Below are positions 35,034 to 46,941 of a DNA stretch of 64,000 bases, piece after piece (the stretch's first letter is position 1; each line of letters starts with the position of its first letter). Made by a program: the position numbers and the translations under genes. The stretch lies in assembly GCF_036850765.1 (NCBI RefSeq), contig NC_089495.1, positions 69,354,410-69,418,409 of the forward strand, written 5' to 3'. Source of the stretch: Saccopteryx bilineata. Taxonomy: Eukaryota > Chordata > Mammalia > Chiroptera > Emballonuridae. The notes under the pieces were generated by a model that saw only the letters and a program-made list of their open reading frames with translations, did not search any database and was not told the origin of the DNA.

Positions 35034-35330
35034 TACATAATGGGATTACCAGAAGAAGAAAGAGATAAAGGAACAAAAATATTCACAATAATCATCACTG
35101 ACAAGTTTTCAAAATTAATGACAGGCCACAAACCACAGATCCAAGATACATGCAGGATAAAGGCCTAAAAAAGACAATTAGGCATCTCATGTTCAACATG
35201 CAAAAAATCAAAGAAAAAGAGAAGATATTGAAAGAACCCAGAGTTGATAGTATCTCACATATAGAAGAAGAAGGATAAGTGTTATATCTAACCTCTTCAG
35301 AAATCAGTCTAGCATGAGTGGAATAAAATA

Positions 35331-35490
35331 CAGAGTGGGGCAAAAGTAGGTTTACAGTTGTTCATAAGGAAAATAAAACAATTATTAATTAATAATAATA
35401 CATAAATCTGTGTTTCCTGCAAATTATTATTAACTAATAATTGTTTTATTTCTTTATGAACAACTGTAAACCTACTTTTGCCCCACTCTG
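35331..35490. mobile_element. Intact palindromic mariner-type MITE
   Basis: A 160-bp element that is almost one long palindrome. The left terminus cagagtggggcaaaagtagg is the perfect inverted copy of the right terminus cctacttttgccccactctg, and complementarity extends inward through ttacagttgttcat and the AT-rich centre. TA duplications at 35329-35330 and 35491-35492 place it in Tc1/mariner. As RNA or single-stranded DNA it would fold into a long hairpin. Confidence 0.93.
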
Positions 35491-36289
35491 TATTTAGTGT
35501 TTTTTTAACAAAAAAATTCAGAATTCTGATTTCAGCAAAATAAACATCAAAGTTGAAATGTACAGTTTCTTAGACAAAGAAAAATTAAGGAATGTCTTCC
35601 TAGTAAACCTGCCCTGAACGAAATGATAGAAGAACTTTAACGAGAAACCAAATAATATAGGACCAAAAACATAAAGAAAGGAGCATTAGAGAAAGAATAA
35701 TGAAGGTAAAACAATCTTTTTTTTCACATTCTTAATTTATCTAATAGATAACATATTGTTGAAAATAATAATAGTAACAATGTTTTCGGTGATTAAAGCT
35801 TAAGGATAAATGGAATGAATATCAAGGAGTATTATGCAATGTATAGAGGGTAAGAAGAAAAGATATAGAATGCTTCCTTATAAGCATTACCTTATGGGTA
35901 ATGTAGACCCAAGCAATATAGTGTTACTTAAAAGTAGACTTTGATCACTAGCTGTAAATGTATATTGCAAACTCTAAGGAAACCACAAAAAACATTTTAA
36001 AAACATACAATCAATGGACTAAAAGAAAGCAAGAAATAATTAAAAATTATATTAAAAACATAAGATTATATAAATAATTAAAATGAGAGAAGGCATAACA
36101 AAGGAAAACAATAAAAAGAAAGAACAAGAATAGATATAAAAAACTTAAAATATAGTAGTTATTGTAAGTATTTTAATAATTATTTTAAATATGAGTCATC
36201 AAAATACATTATTTAAAAGGTGGAGATTATTAGCATGATTAAAAAAGACAAAACTATATATATCTAGAAGAAACAACTTTAAATTTAAA

Positions 36290-36640
36290 GATGTATACTT
36301 TATTTTGTTAATGTGATGTACATAGATTGATTTGCATATATTGAACCATTCTTATCCCTTGGAATGAACTCCACTTGATTGTGATGTATTCTTCATTTAA
36401 TGTATTGTGCTTTTTGATATGCTAATATTTGTCTGGAATATTTGTATCTGTATTCATCAGAGATATTGGTTTGTAGTTTTTTTATTTTTGTGTTATCCTT
36501 GCCAGGTTTTGGCATTGGAGTTCTGCTGGCCTCACAAAATATGTTAGAATGTGTTGCCTCTTCTTCAATTTTTTTTGAAGAATTTGATAATAGTTTTAAA
36601 ATATTCTTTAAAAGTTTGATAAAATTCACTAATAAAGACA
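36290..36640 (-). mobile_element. Inverted L1 reverse-transcriptase fragment
   Basis: Opposite in orientation to the surrounding old L1. gtatctgtattcatcagaga, tggtttgtagtttttttatt and ccttgccaggttttggcatt read on the minus strand as the SPMNxDAK...IPKPGKD region of the ORF2 reverse transcriptase; the minus-strand frame keeps PKPGKD. It has no L1 3' end or A-tail, so it may be an internal rearrangement, not an ordinary insertion. Confidence 0.7.
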
Positions 36641-37190
36641 TATCTAGATTAAAGTGAAGGGATATAAGAAAGTATATCATGTTAATACTAATCAAATAAA
36701 AGAACCCCTGAATAACTATATTAATTACATATAAGCAATCTTTAGAACAAGGAAAGTTGTCAAGAATAATCAAGGAGCATTATGCAATGATATAGAGGCT
36801 GAGTATCCAGGATATTAATGATCTTTACTTTGTATGTGATTAACAACAGAACATGAAAATACATGGAGAACAAACTGATGAAACTGTACAGATAATGAAC
36901 AAATTTACTGTTATATTTGGAAAATTCAACATATTCCTTCTCAGTAATTGACAGGCTGAACTGGTAAAAAAGCAACAAGGATATTGTTGAACTAAACATC
37001 ATAGATCAATGCATTCTAATTGATATGAATATTATAGTTCACCCAATAGTAGCTAAATATATATTCTTCTTAAGCTTACATAGAACTTTCAACAAGATAG
37101 AATGTATCTGGGCCATACAGCACAACTTAAATTTAAAAGAGTAGAAATCATAAAAGCATACTCTAAGTGAACAATATAACTAAGCTAGAG

Positions 37191-37553
37191 GCCCTGGCCG
37201 GTTGGCTCAGCGGTGGAGCGTCGGCCTGGCGTGCAGGGGACCTGGGTTCGATTCCCGGCCAGGGCGCATAGGGGAAGCGCCCATTTGCTTCTCCACCCCC
37301 CCTTCCTCTCTGTCTCTCTCTTCCCCTCCCGCAGCGAGGCTCCATTGGAGCGAGGGTGGCCCGGGCGCTGGGGATGGCTCCTTGGCCTCTGCCCCAGGCA
37401 CTGGAGTGGCTCTGGTCGTGGCTGAGCGTCGCTCCCTGGTGGGCAGAGCATCACCCAGGGTGGGCGTGCCGGGTGGATCCCGGTGGGGCGCATGCGGGAG
37501 TCTGTCTGGCTGACTCTCCCCGTTTCCAGCTTCAGAAAAAAAAAATCTTAAAA
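37191..37553 (+). mobile_element. tRNA-headed SINE, family A, young
   Basis: Head gccctggccggttggctcag, B box gggttcgattcccgg, tail ttccagcttcagaaaaaaa. A perfect 14-bp target duplication ataactaagctaga lies at 37176-37189 and 37554-37567. Compared with other copies it lacks the gaggggcagagc segment between ctggctgagcgtcg and ctccctggtgggc, an internal deletion. Confidence 0.96.
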
Positions 37554-37625
37554 ATAACTAAGCTAGAAATCAGTAAAAGAAACACAGCTGTAAAATCCAA
37601 AATACTTAAGAGTTTAAACAACACA

Positions 37626-38060
37626 TTTTTTTGTTTGTTTGTTTGAGGGAGAGAGAGGGGAAGACAGACAGCCAGACAGGGACAGACACACAGGAAGGGA
37701 GAAAGATGAGAAGCACCAACTCATAGTTGTGGCACTTGACTTTTTTTTTATTGCTTTCTCACATGTGCCTTGACCGGGGTGAGTGGCTCCATCTGATCCT
37801 GTGTCTCCTTGCTCAAGCCAGCAACCCAGGGCTCAAGCCAGAGATCCTGGGTTTCAAATCAGTGACCTTCAGGCTCAAGCCATGACTACTGGGTCATGTC
37901 TATGCTCCTACGCTCAAGCTGACAAGCCCATGCTCAAGCTGCTGAGCCCACAGTCAAGCTGAATGAGCCTTCGCTCAAGTCGGCAATCTTGAAGTTTTGA
38001 ATTTGGGTCCTTGGCATTCTAGGCCTGCACTGTATCCACTGCACCCCCACCTGGTCAGGC
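37626..38060 (-). mobile_element. tRNA-headed SINE, family B
   Basis: Minus-strand copy. The head gcctgaccaggtgggggtgc reads leftward from 38060, the gctcaagc-rich body lies at 37800-37980 and the purine-rich tail at 37640-37700. At about 435 bp it is longer than the copy at 8951 because the gcttgag phrases are repeated more often. It lies in the old L1 next to the family A SINE. Confidence 0.9.
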
Positions 38061-38477
38061 CAGAGTTCTAAATAATACATAAGTGAAATAAGAAATCACT
38101 AGAGATATTAAACCATATTTTGAGCTAAATAAAAATTAATATGCCACTAAGCAATACTTGTGAAGTGTACCAAAATTAATGCATAGAAGAAAATTTATAG
38201 CAATTAAACACATATTTCTCAAAAGTAGATCTACTGAGGTAACTAGAAAAAGAGGAACCGATTAAATTTGAATTAATCAGAAACAAATAAAATTGAAACA
38301 CAGGAAAAAGGACCAGTAGGATTTGCTCCATATATACAAAGCTGTTTCAATATGTCAAAGTTAATCTCATCCATCACATTGAAAGGGTAAAAAAGAAAAA
38401 TCATATGATAATATACATAGATATAGAAAAAGCATTTGACAAAATACTACATTCATTTAAGATAAAAACTCTAAGCA

Positions 38478-38925
38478 GCCTGATCAGGCAGTGGTGCAGT
38501 GGATAGAACGTCGGACTGGAATGCAGAAGAGGACCCAGGTTTAAAACCCTGAGGTCGCTGGTTTGAGAATGGGTTCATCCAACTTGAGCACAGGCTCACC
38601 ATCTTGAGCACAGAGTTACTGGCTTGAGCGTGGGATCATAGACATGACCCAATGGTCTCTGACTTGAGCCCAAAAGTCAATGGCTTGAGCCCAAGGTAGC
38701 TGGCTTAAGCAAGGAGTCACTTGCTCTGCTGCAGCCCCCTCTCCCCCCTTAAGGCACATATGAGAAAGAAATGAACAACTAAAAAGACAAAGTCCTAAAT
38801 TCTAAGGAACTGTAACGAAGAGTTGATGCTTGTCATCTCTCTCCCTTTCTGTCTGTCTGTCCCTCTGTCTGTCTCTCTCTCTGTCTGTCACAAAAAAAGC
38901 AAAAAAAAAAACAACCCCAAACAAT
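38478..38925 (+). mobile_element. tRNA-headed SINE, family B, long variant
   Basis: Head gcctgatcaggcagtggtgc, B-box remnant caggtttaaaaccctgagg, then at least seven gcttgag/cttgagc phrases, gcaaggagtcacttgctctg, the block cgaagagttgatgcttgtca and (GTCT)n tail. The old L1 reverse-transcriptase sequence continues on either side. Confidence 0.92.
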
Positions 38926-39058
38926 AAAAAACAAACCTACCAGAGTTTGCAAACAAGGGCTACAAGGGAACTTACTCAACTTAACAAGAATATTTACAGA
39001 AAAAAACCCTAAATCTACTATCATATTTAAAAGTGAGAAACATTCTTTTTCCCTACTG

Positions 39059-40340
39059 ATCTTTAATCTAGTCTGCTTTCTTATCTCTACTAGTTTAGAA
39101 ATAATCTAACATCTTATTTAACAATTGTCAATGTTTACCTTTTGCTTTCCAAAAAACAACCCAATCTTTTAGTGCCAAGTGTAAGAATTTGTTTGGTTCA
39201 TTTTTACCTGTCAAGTTTTAATTCTTTTCATTTGCATTCTGTATTTTTTTTAATATAAACTTGAAGATCTTTGAAAGTAACATACTATTATGCCTTAACT
39301 TGTTTCCATATTGATATTTTCTTCTTTCTTTTGTGAAATCTTATTTCTTTGTGCGATATTTTCAAACTCCTTTAGATTTAGTTTAGATAATGTCTCCAAG
39401 AAACCAGTCCTTTGCCTGTTCTTGTTCTTATAATACCCTATGCTCTTAAAAGAATGATAATCTTTCTTCCTTGGAGCTAGTCTTTCCTGAGAGCTTAACT
39501 TTTAATTTTATTATTATAAAACATAATCTCACCATACAGTAAATCTATGAGATTTTGCATTTCCAACAGTTTTATAATGAACCAGATTCTATGACAATAG
39601 TAACTTTTTAATTTTTTCAAAGCACATAGCTAATTCATGCAAAATAATGATTAAATTATGGGGTTGTATAATTTATAGTAAGGAACCTGAGTTGACTATT
39701 TGATATAAGCACCACTATGGATTTTGTTATTTTTCATTTATGGCATATTCAGTGATAAGTAGTTGATTTTATAAAAATTATTTCTGAAATAATTCTAACT
39801 TCTAGTAATGATATTAGAAAGAAAAAGGAAAACAAAAAATATTCTCAAAAAGGTATTGATTTGCAGCCAATAAATAACATCTCCTTGTAACTTTTTACTA
39901 TAAATTTTCCAAACACATAAGACTATTGAGAGTGCAATACAAATCCATAAACATTTTACCTACTATTGACAACTATCATTACTTTGTCTTTGCAATTTTA
40001 TTTATCCACCACCTTGCTTAAGTAATTTAAAGCAAATCCTAGCTATCTTATCATTTTATTCCTAAATACTTTTATGTGTCTTAAAAGGGGCATATTTTTC
40101 TATAATTACATTGACATGACCACATTTAATACAACTGATGCTTTAATATTACCTATTATCCAGTTCTCATTTCATTTTTTTTTCTATTGGCTGATTTCTA
40201 TCAGTGATTAGGTACATAATAAATGTAAGTAAACATAAGTTGAAACTAAAGCTAAAATGTTTTTAAGACAGATAAATACAAAGTAATGCATAGAGAGGTA
40301 GCATACTTGGGGTTGTGGGTTATCAAAGAAGAGTATCTAT
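39059..40340. other. Unique AT-rich stretch
   Basis: About 1.3 kb with no recognisable gene or repeat family. Confidence 0.5.
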
Positions 40341-40354
40341 AAGAATGAGATGCA

Positions 40355-40677
40355 GCCTGACCAGGCGGTGGCACAGTAAATAGAGCATCAAACTGGGATG
40401 CAGAGGACTAGGTTCAAGACCCCGTGGTCACCAGCTTGAGTGTGGGCTCATCTGGTTTGAGCAAGGCTCACCAGCTTGAGTCCAAGGTTGCTGGCTTGAG
40501 CAAGGGGTCACTCTGTCTGCTCTAGCTCCCTAGTCAAGGCACATATAAGAAAGCAATCAATGAACAACTAAGGAGTTGCAACGAAGAATTGATGCTTCTC
40601 ATCTCTCTACCTTCCTGTCTGTCTGTCCCGATCTGTTCCTCTCTCAGTCTCTGTTACAAATTAAAAAAAAAATTAAA
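40355..40677 (+). mobile_element. tRNA-headed SINE, family B, young
   Basis: Head gcctgaccaggcggtggcac, B box aggttcaagaccccg, gcttgag-rich body, then gcacatataagaaagcaatc, gcttctcatctctctacctt and (GTCT)n. A perfect 14-bp target duplication aagaatgagatgca lies at 40341-40354 and 40678-40691. Confidence 0.96.
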
Positions 40678-40691
40678 AAGAATGAGATGCA

Positions 40692-41934
40692 ATTGTGTTC
40701 AAAAGAAGAATAAAAGTACTAAAATAAGTAATTGAGTGAGATTAGAATAAGAATTATCAGTTGGGGAAACAGCATATGATTATGGCTCGAACCCATATCA
40801 GTAGCTTGATTTTGATATATATCACTGTCTATTCTTAGGGAGGTTTCTATAAATGGATCCCCTTTTCTCTTATTAAATATTATAATATTGTCTAAACATG
40901 AATCATATATTATAACATTATTAAAATAGATACATGTTAGTAAATATTTTCTACACACCTTTTTAGCACAGCACAATTTCACAAAGGCGAATCAACATGA
41001 TCATTTGGAGAAGAGATGAAAAAATATGTGAAGAAAATAAATCTATCACAAAACATGTTCAGTTTGGGGAATATCTGTAGGTATGTTTTGATCAATTTCA
41101 AGAAACTTCAGAAAACATAATTTTATAAATGCCTTTGAGAACAGTAAGTTTACTCTTCATTGAATCTGAAAAGCTAATTCTCCTGGCAAATCAATAAATA
41201 AAAACAATATCTGTTTAAATGGAGTAACAATTTTATATCCAACTCTCTCTTAACCTTTTAGAAACTGGTTGAATTTATTTAAAATTTTATTCTAAGAATA
41301 TTTGAAATGTTGCTAATATTATTAGTTGAAAAAATACATTATTAAAGTAAAATTTAGCTCAAGATTCTGAATGTTTTCCCCCAAAATACTTCTCAGAAAT
41401 AAGCTGGACAGAAATTGCTCTTTAGACATGAGATTTAATAATGCTATAATCAAATTACCATCCTGATATTGCCACGTATTTGTTCTTCAAGCTACAACTT
41501 CTGCATCTGAGTGTCAAGGTTATAGTTCAAAGTCAATACAGTTGGCATAAGGCTTCATCTTACCTTCTAACCTTAAATCTCACTAACTTTCCCAGAGATA
41601 AATCATTTTCATTTGCTCTCAGGAATGATGCCAAGGTCAGAGCACATGAGCCTGAATTGAGCATGTGTGACAAAAATCTCTATTCTTTAAGATTTATTTT
41701 TATAAGGCCCATAAGCTGGGCTAACATCCCTCAAGCCAAGGTTTCCCTCTCTACTTGAGCTCCAGAGCTATTACACTGTTTTCTTAGTGTACATCTTTCC
41801 AATACATAGTAAATGAACAAATTTTACCCAGGAATCAAATCAGAGTGCGTGTCCAGATTCTCACCCTGTCTGTCCTCAGTTTCAAAAGTGATCATTTTAG
41901 TGGCAGCTCGCAGGGAAAACTCTTGTTTGCAACT
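40692..41934. other. Unique AT-rich stretch
   Basis: About 1.2 kb. Open frames of 87-92 codons (40719-40982 minus, 41480-41758 plus) show no recognisable domains or exon context. Confidence 0.45.
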
Positions 41935-42590
41935 ATTGTTTTTTAGATTCAACATATAAATGAACACATACAGTATTTGTCTTTCTCTGATTTATTTCAC
42001 TTAGTATAATACACTCTTATTCCAAATGACAAGATTTTGTTCTTTTTATTGCTGGATAATATCCAAGTTTTTGTGTATGTGTGCATGTGTGTGCATGTGT
42101 GTGTGTGTGCATGTGCGCGTGCGTGTGTGTATGTGTGCGCACACCACATCTTTTTTATCCAAGCATCTAGCAATAAACACCAAAGCTACTTCCATGTCTT
42201 AGGTATTATAAATAATGCTGCAATGAACATAGGTGTGCATATATCTTTTTGATTAGTGTTTTCATTTTCTTTGGATAAATATCCAGAACTTAAATTGTTG
42301 GGTTGTATGGTAGATCTATTTGAATTTTTTGAGAAATTTCTATACTGTTTCCATAGTAGCTGAACCAATTTGTAGTCCCACCAATAGTATACTAGGGTTC
42401 CCTTTTCTGTGCATTCTCATCAATAATTGTTGGGTTTTTGATAATAGCCATTCTCACTACTGTGAGGTGATATTTTGTGATTTTAACTTGATTTTGCCTG
42501 ATGTCTAGCGATGGTGAGCATCTTTTTCTGTTTGTTGGCCATCTGTATGTCTTCTTTGGAAAATTGTCTTTTCAAGTTTTCTGTCCATTT
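41935..42590 (-). mobile_element. Older L1, left part (split by L1 copy 1)
   Basis: Minus-strand ORF2 C-terminal relic: tgatttatttcacttagtat, ataaataatgctgcaatgaa, ccagaacttaaattgttggg, gtccattttttttt at the right edge. It continues at 50374 after the inserted full-length L1 with the duplicated ctgtccatttttttt. A (TG)n-rich run interrupts it at 42073-42140. Confidence 0.85.
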
Positions 42591-42835
42591 TTTTTTTTTA
42601 ATTTTATTTTTTTAATGGGGTGACATCAATAAATCAGGATACATATATTCAAAGATAACAAGTCCAGGTTATCTTGTCGTTCAATTATGTTGCATACCCA
42701 CCACCCAAAGTCAGATTGTCCTCTGTCACCTTCTATCTTGTTTTCTTTGTGCCCCTCCCCACCCCCTATCCCTCTCCCATTCGCCCCTCCCCCCCATAAC
42801 CACAACACTCTTATCAATGTCTCTTAGTTTCACTA

Positions 42836-45800
42836 TTATGTCCCACCTACGTATGGAATAATACAGTTCCTGTTTTTTTCTGATTTACTTATTTCGCTTC
42901 GTATCATGTTATCTAGATCCCACCATTTTGCTGTAAATGTTCCGATGTCATCATTTCTTATGGCTGAGTAGTATTCCATAGTGTATATGTGCCACATCTT
43001 CTTTATCCAGTCATCTATTGATGGGCTTTTTGGTTGTTTCCATGTCCTGGCCACTGTGAACAATGCTGCAATAAACATGGGGCTGCATGTGTCTTTACGT
43101 ATCAATGTTTCTGAGTTTTGGGGATATATACCCAGTAGAGGGATTGCTGGGTCATAAGGTAGTTCTATTTTCAGTTTTTTGAGGAACCACCATACTTTCT
43201 TCCATAATGGTTATACTATTTTACATTCCCACCAACAGTGTATGAGGGTTCCTTTTTCTCCACAGCCTCTCCAACATTTGCTATTACCTAACTTGCTAAT
43301 AACAGCTAATCGAACAGGTGTGAGGTGGTATCTCATTGCTGTTTTGATTTGCATTTCTCTAATAGCTAAAGAAGATGAGCATCTTTTCATATATCTGTTG
43401 GCCATTTGTATTTCTTCCTGTGAGAAGTGTCTATTCATATCCTCTTCCCATTTTTTTATTGGATTGTTTGTTCGTTTGTTGTTGAGTTTTATGAGTTCTT
43501 TGTATATTTTGGATATTAGGCCCTTATCTGAGCTGTTGTTTGAAAATATCATTTCCCATTTAGTTGGCTTTCTGTTTATTTTGCTATCAGTTTCTCTTGC
43601 TGAGAAAAAACTTCTTAGTCTGATGTAGTCCCATTCATTAATTTTTGCCTTCACTTCTCTTGCCATTGGAGTCAAATTCATAAAATACTCTTTAAAACCC
43701 AGGTCCATGAGTTGAGTACCTATGTCTTCTTCTATGTACTTAATTGTTTCAGGTCTTAAGTTTAGATCTTTGATCCATTTTGAGTTAATTTTAGTACAGG
43801 GGGACAAACTGTAGTCCAGTTTCATTCTTTTGCATGTGGCTTTCCAGTTTTCCCAGCACCATTGTGTGTTGTTGGCCCCTTTATCAAAAATTATTTGACT
43901 ATATATATATGTGGTTTTATTTCTGGACTTTCTATTCTGTTCCATTGGTCTGAGTGTCTATTTTTCTGCCAACACCATGCTGTTTTGATTGTCGTGGCCC
44001 TATAATAGAGTTTGAAGTCAGGTATTGTTATGCCCCCAGCTTCATTCTTTTTCTTTAGGATTGCTTTGGCTATTCGGGGTTTTTTATAGTTCCATATAAA
44101 TCTGATGATTTTTTGCTCTATTTCTTTAAAAAATGTCATTGGAAGTTTGATGGGAATTGCATTAAATTTGTATATTGCTTTGGGTAATATAGCCATCTTG
44201 ATTATATTTATTCTTCCTAGCCAAGAACAAGGTATATTCTTCCATCTCATTATATCTTTTTCAATTTCCCTTAACAATGGTTTATAGTTTTCATTATATA
44301 AGTCCTTTACATTCTTTGTTATGTTTATTCCTAAGTATTTTATTTTTTTTGTTGCAATCGTGAAGGGGATTATTCTTTTGAGTTCCTTCTCAGTTGTTTC
44401 ATTGTTGGCATATAGAAAGGCTACTGACTTCTGTATGTTAATTTTGTATCCTGCGACCTTACTGTATTGGCTTATTGTTTCTAGTAGTCTTTTTGTGGAT
44501 TCTTTGGGGTTTTCGATGTATAGGATCATATCATCTGCAAAAAGTGATACCTTTACTTCTTCTTTTCCGATATGGATGCCTTTTATTTCTTTGTCTTCTC
44601 TGATTGCTCTGGCTAGTACCTCTAGGACCACATTAAATAAGAGTGGAGAGAGTGGACAACCCTGTCTTGTTCCTGATTTAAGGGGGAAAGCCTTCAGTTT
44701 AGTGCCATTTAATATGATGTTAGCTGATGGTTTATCATATATGGCCTTTATCCTGTTGAGATATTTTCCTTCTATACCCATTTTGTTGAGAGTCTTAAAC
44801 ATAAAATTGTGTTGTATTTTATCGAAAGCCTTTTCTGCGTCTATTGATAAGATCATGTGGTTTTTGTTCTTTGTTTTGTTGATATGGTGTATTACGTTAA
44901 CCGTTTTACGTATGTTGAACCATCCTTGAGATTCTGGGATGAATCCCACTTGATCATGATGTATTATTTTTTTAATATGTTGTTGTATTCGATTTGCTAG
45001 TATTTTGTTTAGTATTTTAGCATCTGTATTCATTAGAGATATTGGTCTGTAGTTTTCTTTTTTTGTGCCATCCTTGCCTGGTTTTGGTATGAGGGTTATG
45101 TTGGCCTCATAAAATGTGTTTGGAAGTATTGCTTCTTCTTCAATTTTTTGGAAGATTTAGAGTAGAATAGGAACCAAGTCTTCTTTGAATGTTTGATAAA
45201 ATTCGCTGGTATAGCCGTCAGGGCCTGGACTTTTATTTTTGGGGAGGTTTTTAATGGTTTTTTCTATTTCTTCTCTACTGATAGGTCTGTTTAGGCTTTC
45301 TGCTTCTTCTTGACTCAGTCTAGGAAGGTTGTATTTTTCTAGGAATTTATCCATTTCTTCTAGGTTGTTGAATTTAGTGGCATAAAGTTTTTCATAGTAT
45401 TCTACAATAATTCTTTGTATATCTACGGTGTCCGTGGTGATTTCTCCTCTTTCATTTTGGATTTTGTTTATATGAGTTCTTTCTCTTTTTTCCTTGGTAA
45501 GTCTTGCCAAGGGTTTGTCAATTTTGTTGATCTTTTCAAAGAACCAACTCCTTGTTCTATTAATTTTTTCTATAGTTTTTCTGTTCTCTAATTCATTTAT
45601 TTCTGCTCTGATTTTTATTAACTCCTTTCTTCGGCTGCTTTTGGGTTGTCTTTGTTCTTCTTTTTCTAGTTCCTTAAGGTGGGAAGTTAAGTGCTTCACT
45701 TGGGCTCCCTCTTGTTTGTTCATATATGCCTGAAGTGATATGAACTTCCCTCTTATCACTGCTTTTGCAGCATCCCATAGATTCTGATATGTCGTATTGT

Positions 45801-46639
45801 CATTTTCATTAGTCTGTATATATCTTTTGATCTCTGCACTTATTTCTTCTTTGACCCATTCATTTTTTAAAAGTATGTTGTTTAGTTTCCACATTTTTGT
45901 GGAATTTTTTTTCCTCTTTTTTGCAGTTGAATTCTAGTTTCAAGGCTTTATGATCAGAAAATATGCTTGGTACAACTTCAATTTTTCTGAATTTGCTGAT
46001 GTTGTTTTTGTGGCCCAACATATGGTCAATTCTTGAGAATGTTTCATGTACACTGGAGAAGAATGTGTACTCAGTCACTTTGGGATGAAATGTCCTGTAG
46101 ATGTCTATCATATCCAGGTGCTCTAGTGTTTTGTTTAAGGCCACAATGTCTTTATTGATTCTCTGTTTGGATGACCGATCTAGAGCCGTCAGCGGTGTAT
46201 TGAGGTCTCCAAGTATGATTGTATTTTTGTCAGTTTTTGTTTTAAGGTCAATAAGTAGCTGTCTTTTATATTTTGGTGCTCCTTGGTTTGGTGCATATAT
46301 ATTAAGAATTGTTATGTCTTCTTGATTCAGTGTCCCCTTAGCCATTATGAAATGGCCATTTTTGTCTCTGAGTACTTTTCCTGTCTTGTAGTCAGCATTA
46401 TCCGATATGAGTATTGCTACACCTACTTTTTTTTGGATGTTATTTGCTTGGAGTATTGTTTTCCAGCCTTTCACTTTGAATTTGTTTTTATCCTTGTTAC
46501 TTGGATGAGTTTCCTGTAGGCAGCATACTGTTGGATTTTCTTTTTTAATCCATTCTGCTACTCTGTGCCTTTTTATTGGTGAGTTTAATCCGTTTACATT
46601 TAGTGTAATTATTGATACTTGTGAGTTCCCTATTGCCAT
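42836..46639 (-). pseudogene. L1 ORF2 (endonuclease-reverse transcriptase), broken, copy 1
   Basis: ORF2p nicks target DNA and reverse-transcribes L1 RNA. The APE-like endonuclease lies at 46639-45917 (LNVNGLNS; CCLQETH; ILGDLNTPL; DHMLGHKNN; SDHKAL). The linker and reverse transcriptase follow in the +1 frame ([39 protein letters not shown]), and the C-terminal domain returns to the first frame ([18 protein letters not shown]). Lesions: frameshift at the A-run 45917-45922, TAA at 45157-45159, frameshift in the TA-run 43900-43910, an in-frame 27-bp deletion at about 43862, and TAA at 43211-43213. The full length is about 1268 codons, close to the usual 1275. Confidence 0.95.
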
Positions 46640-46941
46640 TTTATATCTTGCTTTCTGTTAGTTTTGTGTCTTGTTTGATCCTTCTCTTTCATTTTTCTAT
46701 CTTTTGTTTTTATTTGGTTGTATTCCATACATCTTTCCTCTGTTGCTATCTTTTTTATCTCATGTGCTTCTGTGGTGGTTTTTTCAATGGTGGTTACCTT
46801 TGAGTAATGAAAAGGGTCCCTACCCTGTTCATTGTAGCGAACTATTTTGTGAGTACTTTTGCACTCCATCGTCCTTTGCTACTGTTAATCTCCATCTTCT
46901 CCCCCTCTTTCTTTTTGTTGTTGTCACAGTTTAAATTTGGT

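Larger units (their letters stand above)
34150..39058 (+). mobile_element. Very old L1, ORF1 to reverse transcriptase, heavily interrupted
   Basis: The relic order is collinear with an L1. ORF1 coiled coil to C-terminal domain spans about 34150-34460 and 35035-35700 (gggattaccagaagaagaaag; cctagtaaacctgccctgaa). The ORF1-ORF2 spacer and endonuclease start follow (aactctaaggaaaccacaaa; ggtggagattattagcatga), with further endonuclease at 36640-37190 and 37554-37625. The linker and RT follow at 38061-38477 and 38926-39058 (aagcatttgacaaaatacta for KAFDKI). Six later insertions or rearrangements split it. Confidence 0.65.

Noticed and set aside
44321..44929. 202-codon plus-strand open frame (repeated at 56078-56686) rich in hydrophobic residues
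   Set aside because: It is the antisense shadow of the L1 reverse-transcriptase region. The hydrophobicity follows from complementing lysine/asparagine-rich codons.
45860..45930. Programmed ribosomal frameshifting at the caaaaaag run between the L1 endonuclease and linker-RT frames
   Set aside because: Going from the endonuclease frame to the linker-RT frame needs a +1 shift, whereas A-rich slippery sites of this kind favour -1. The second break would need the opposite shift in a TA repeat. Two plain indels explain it better, although both being shared remains interesting.
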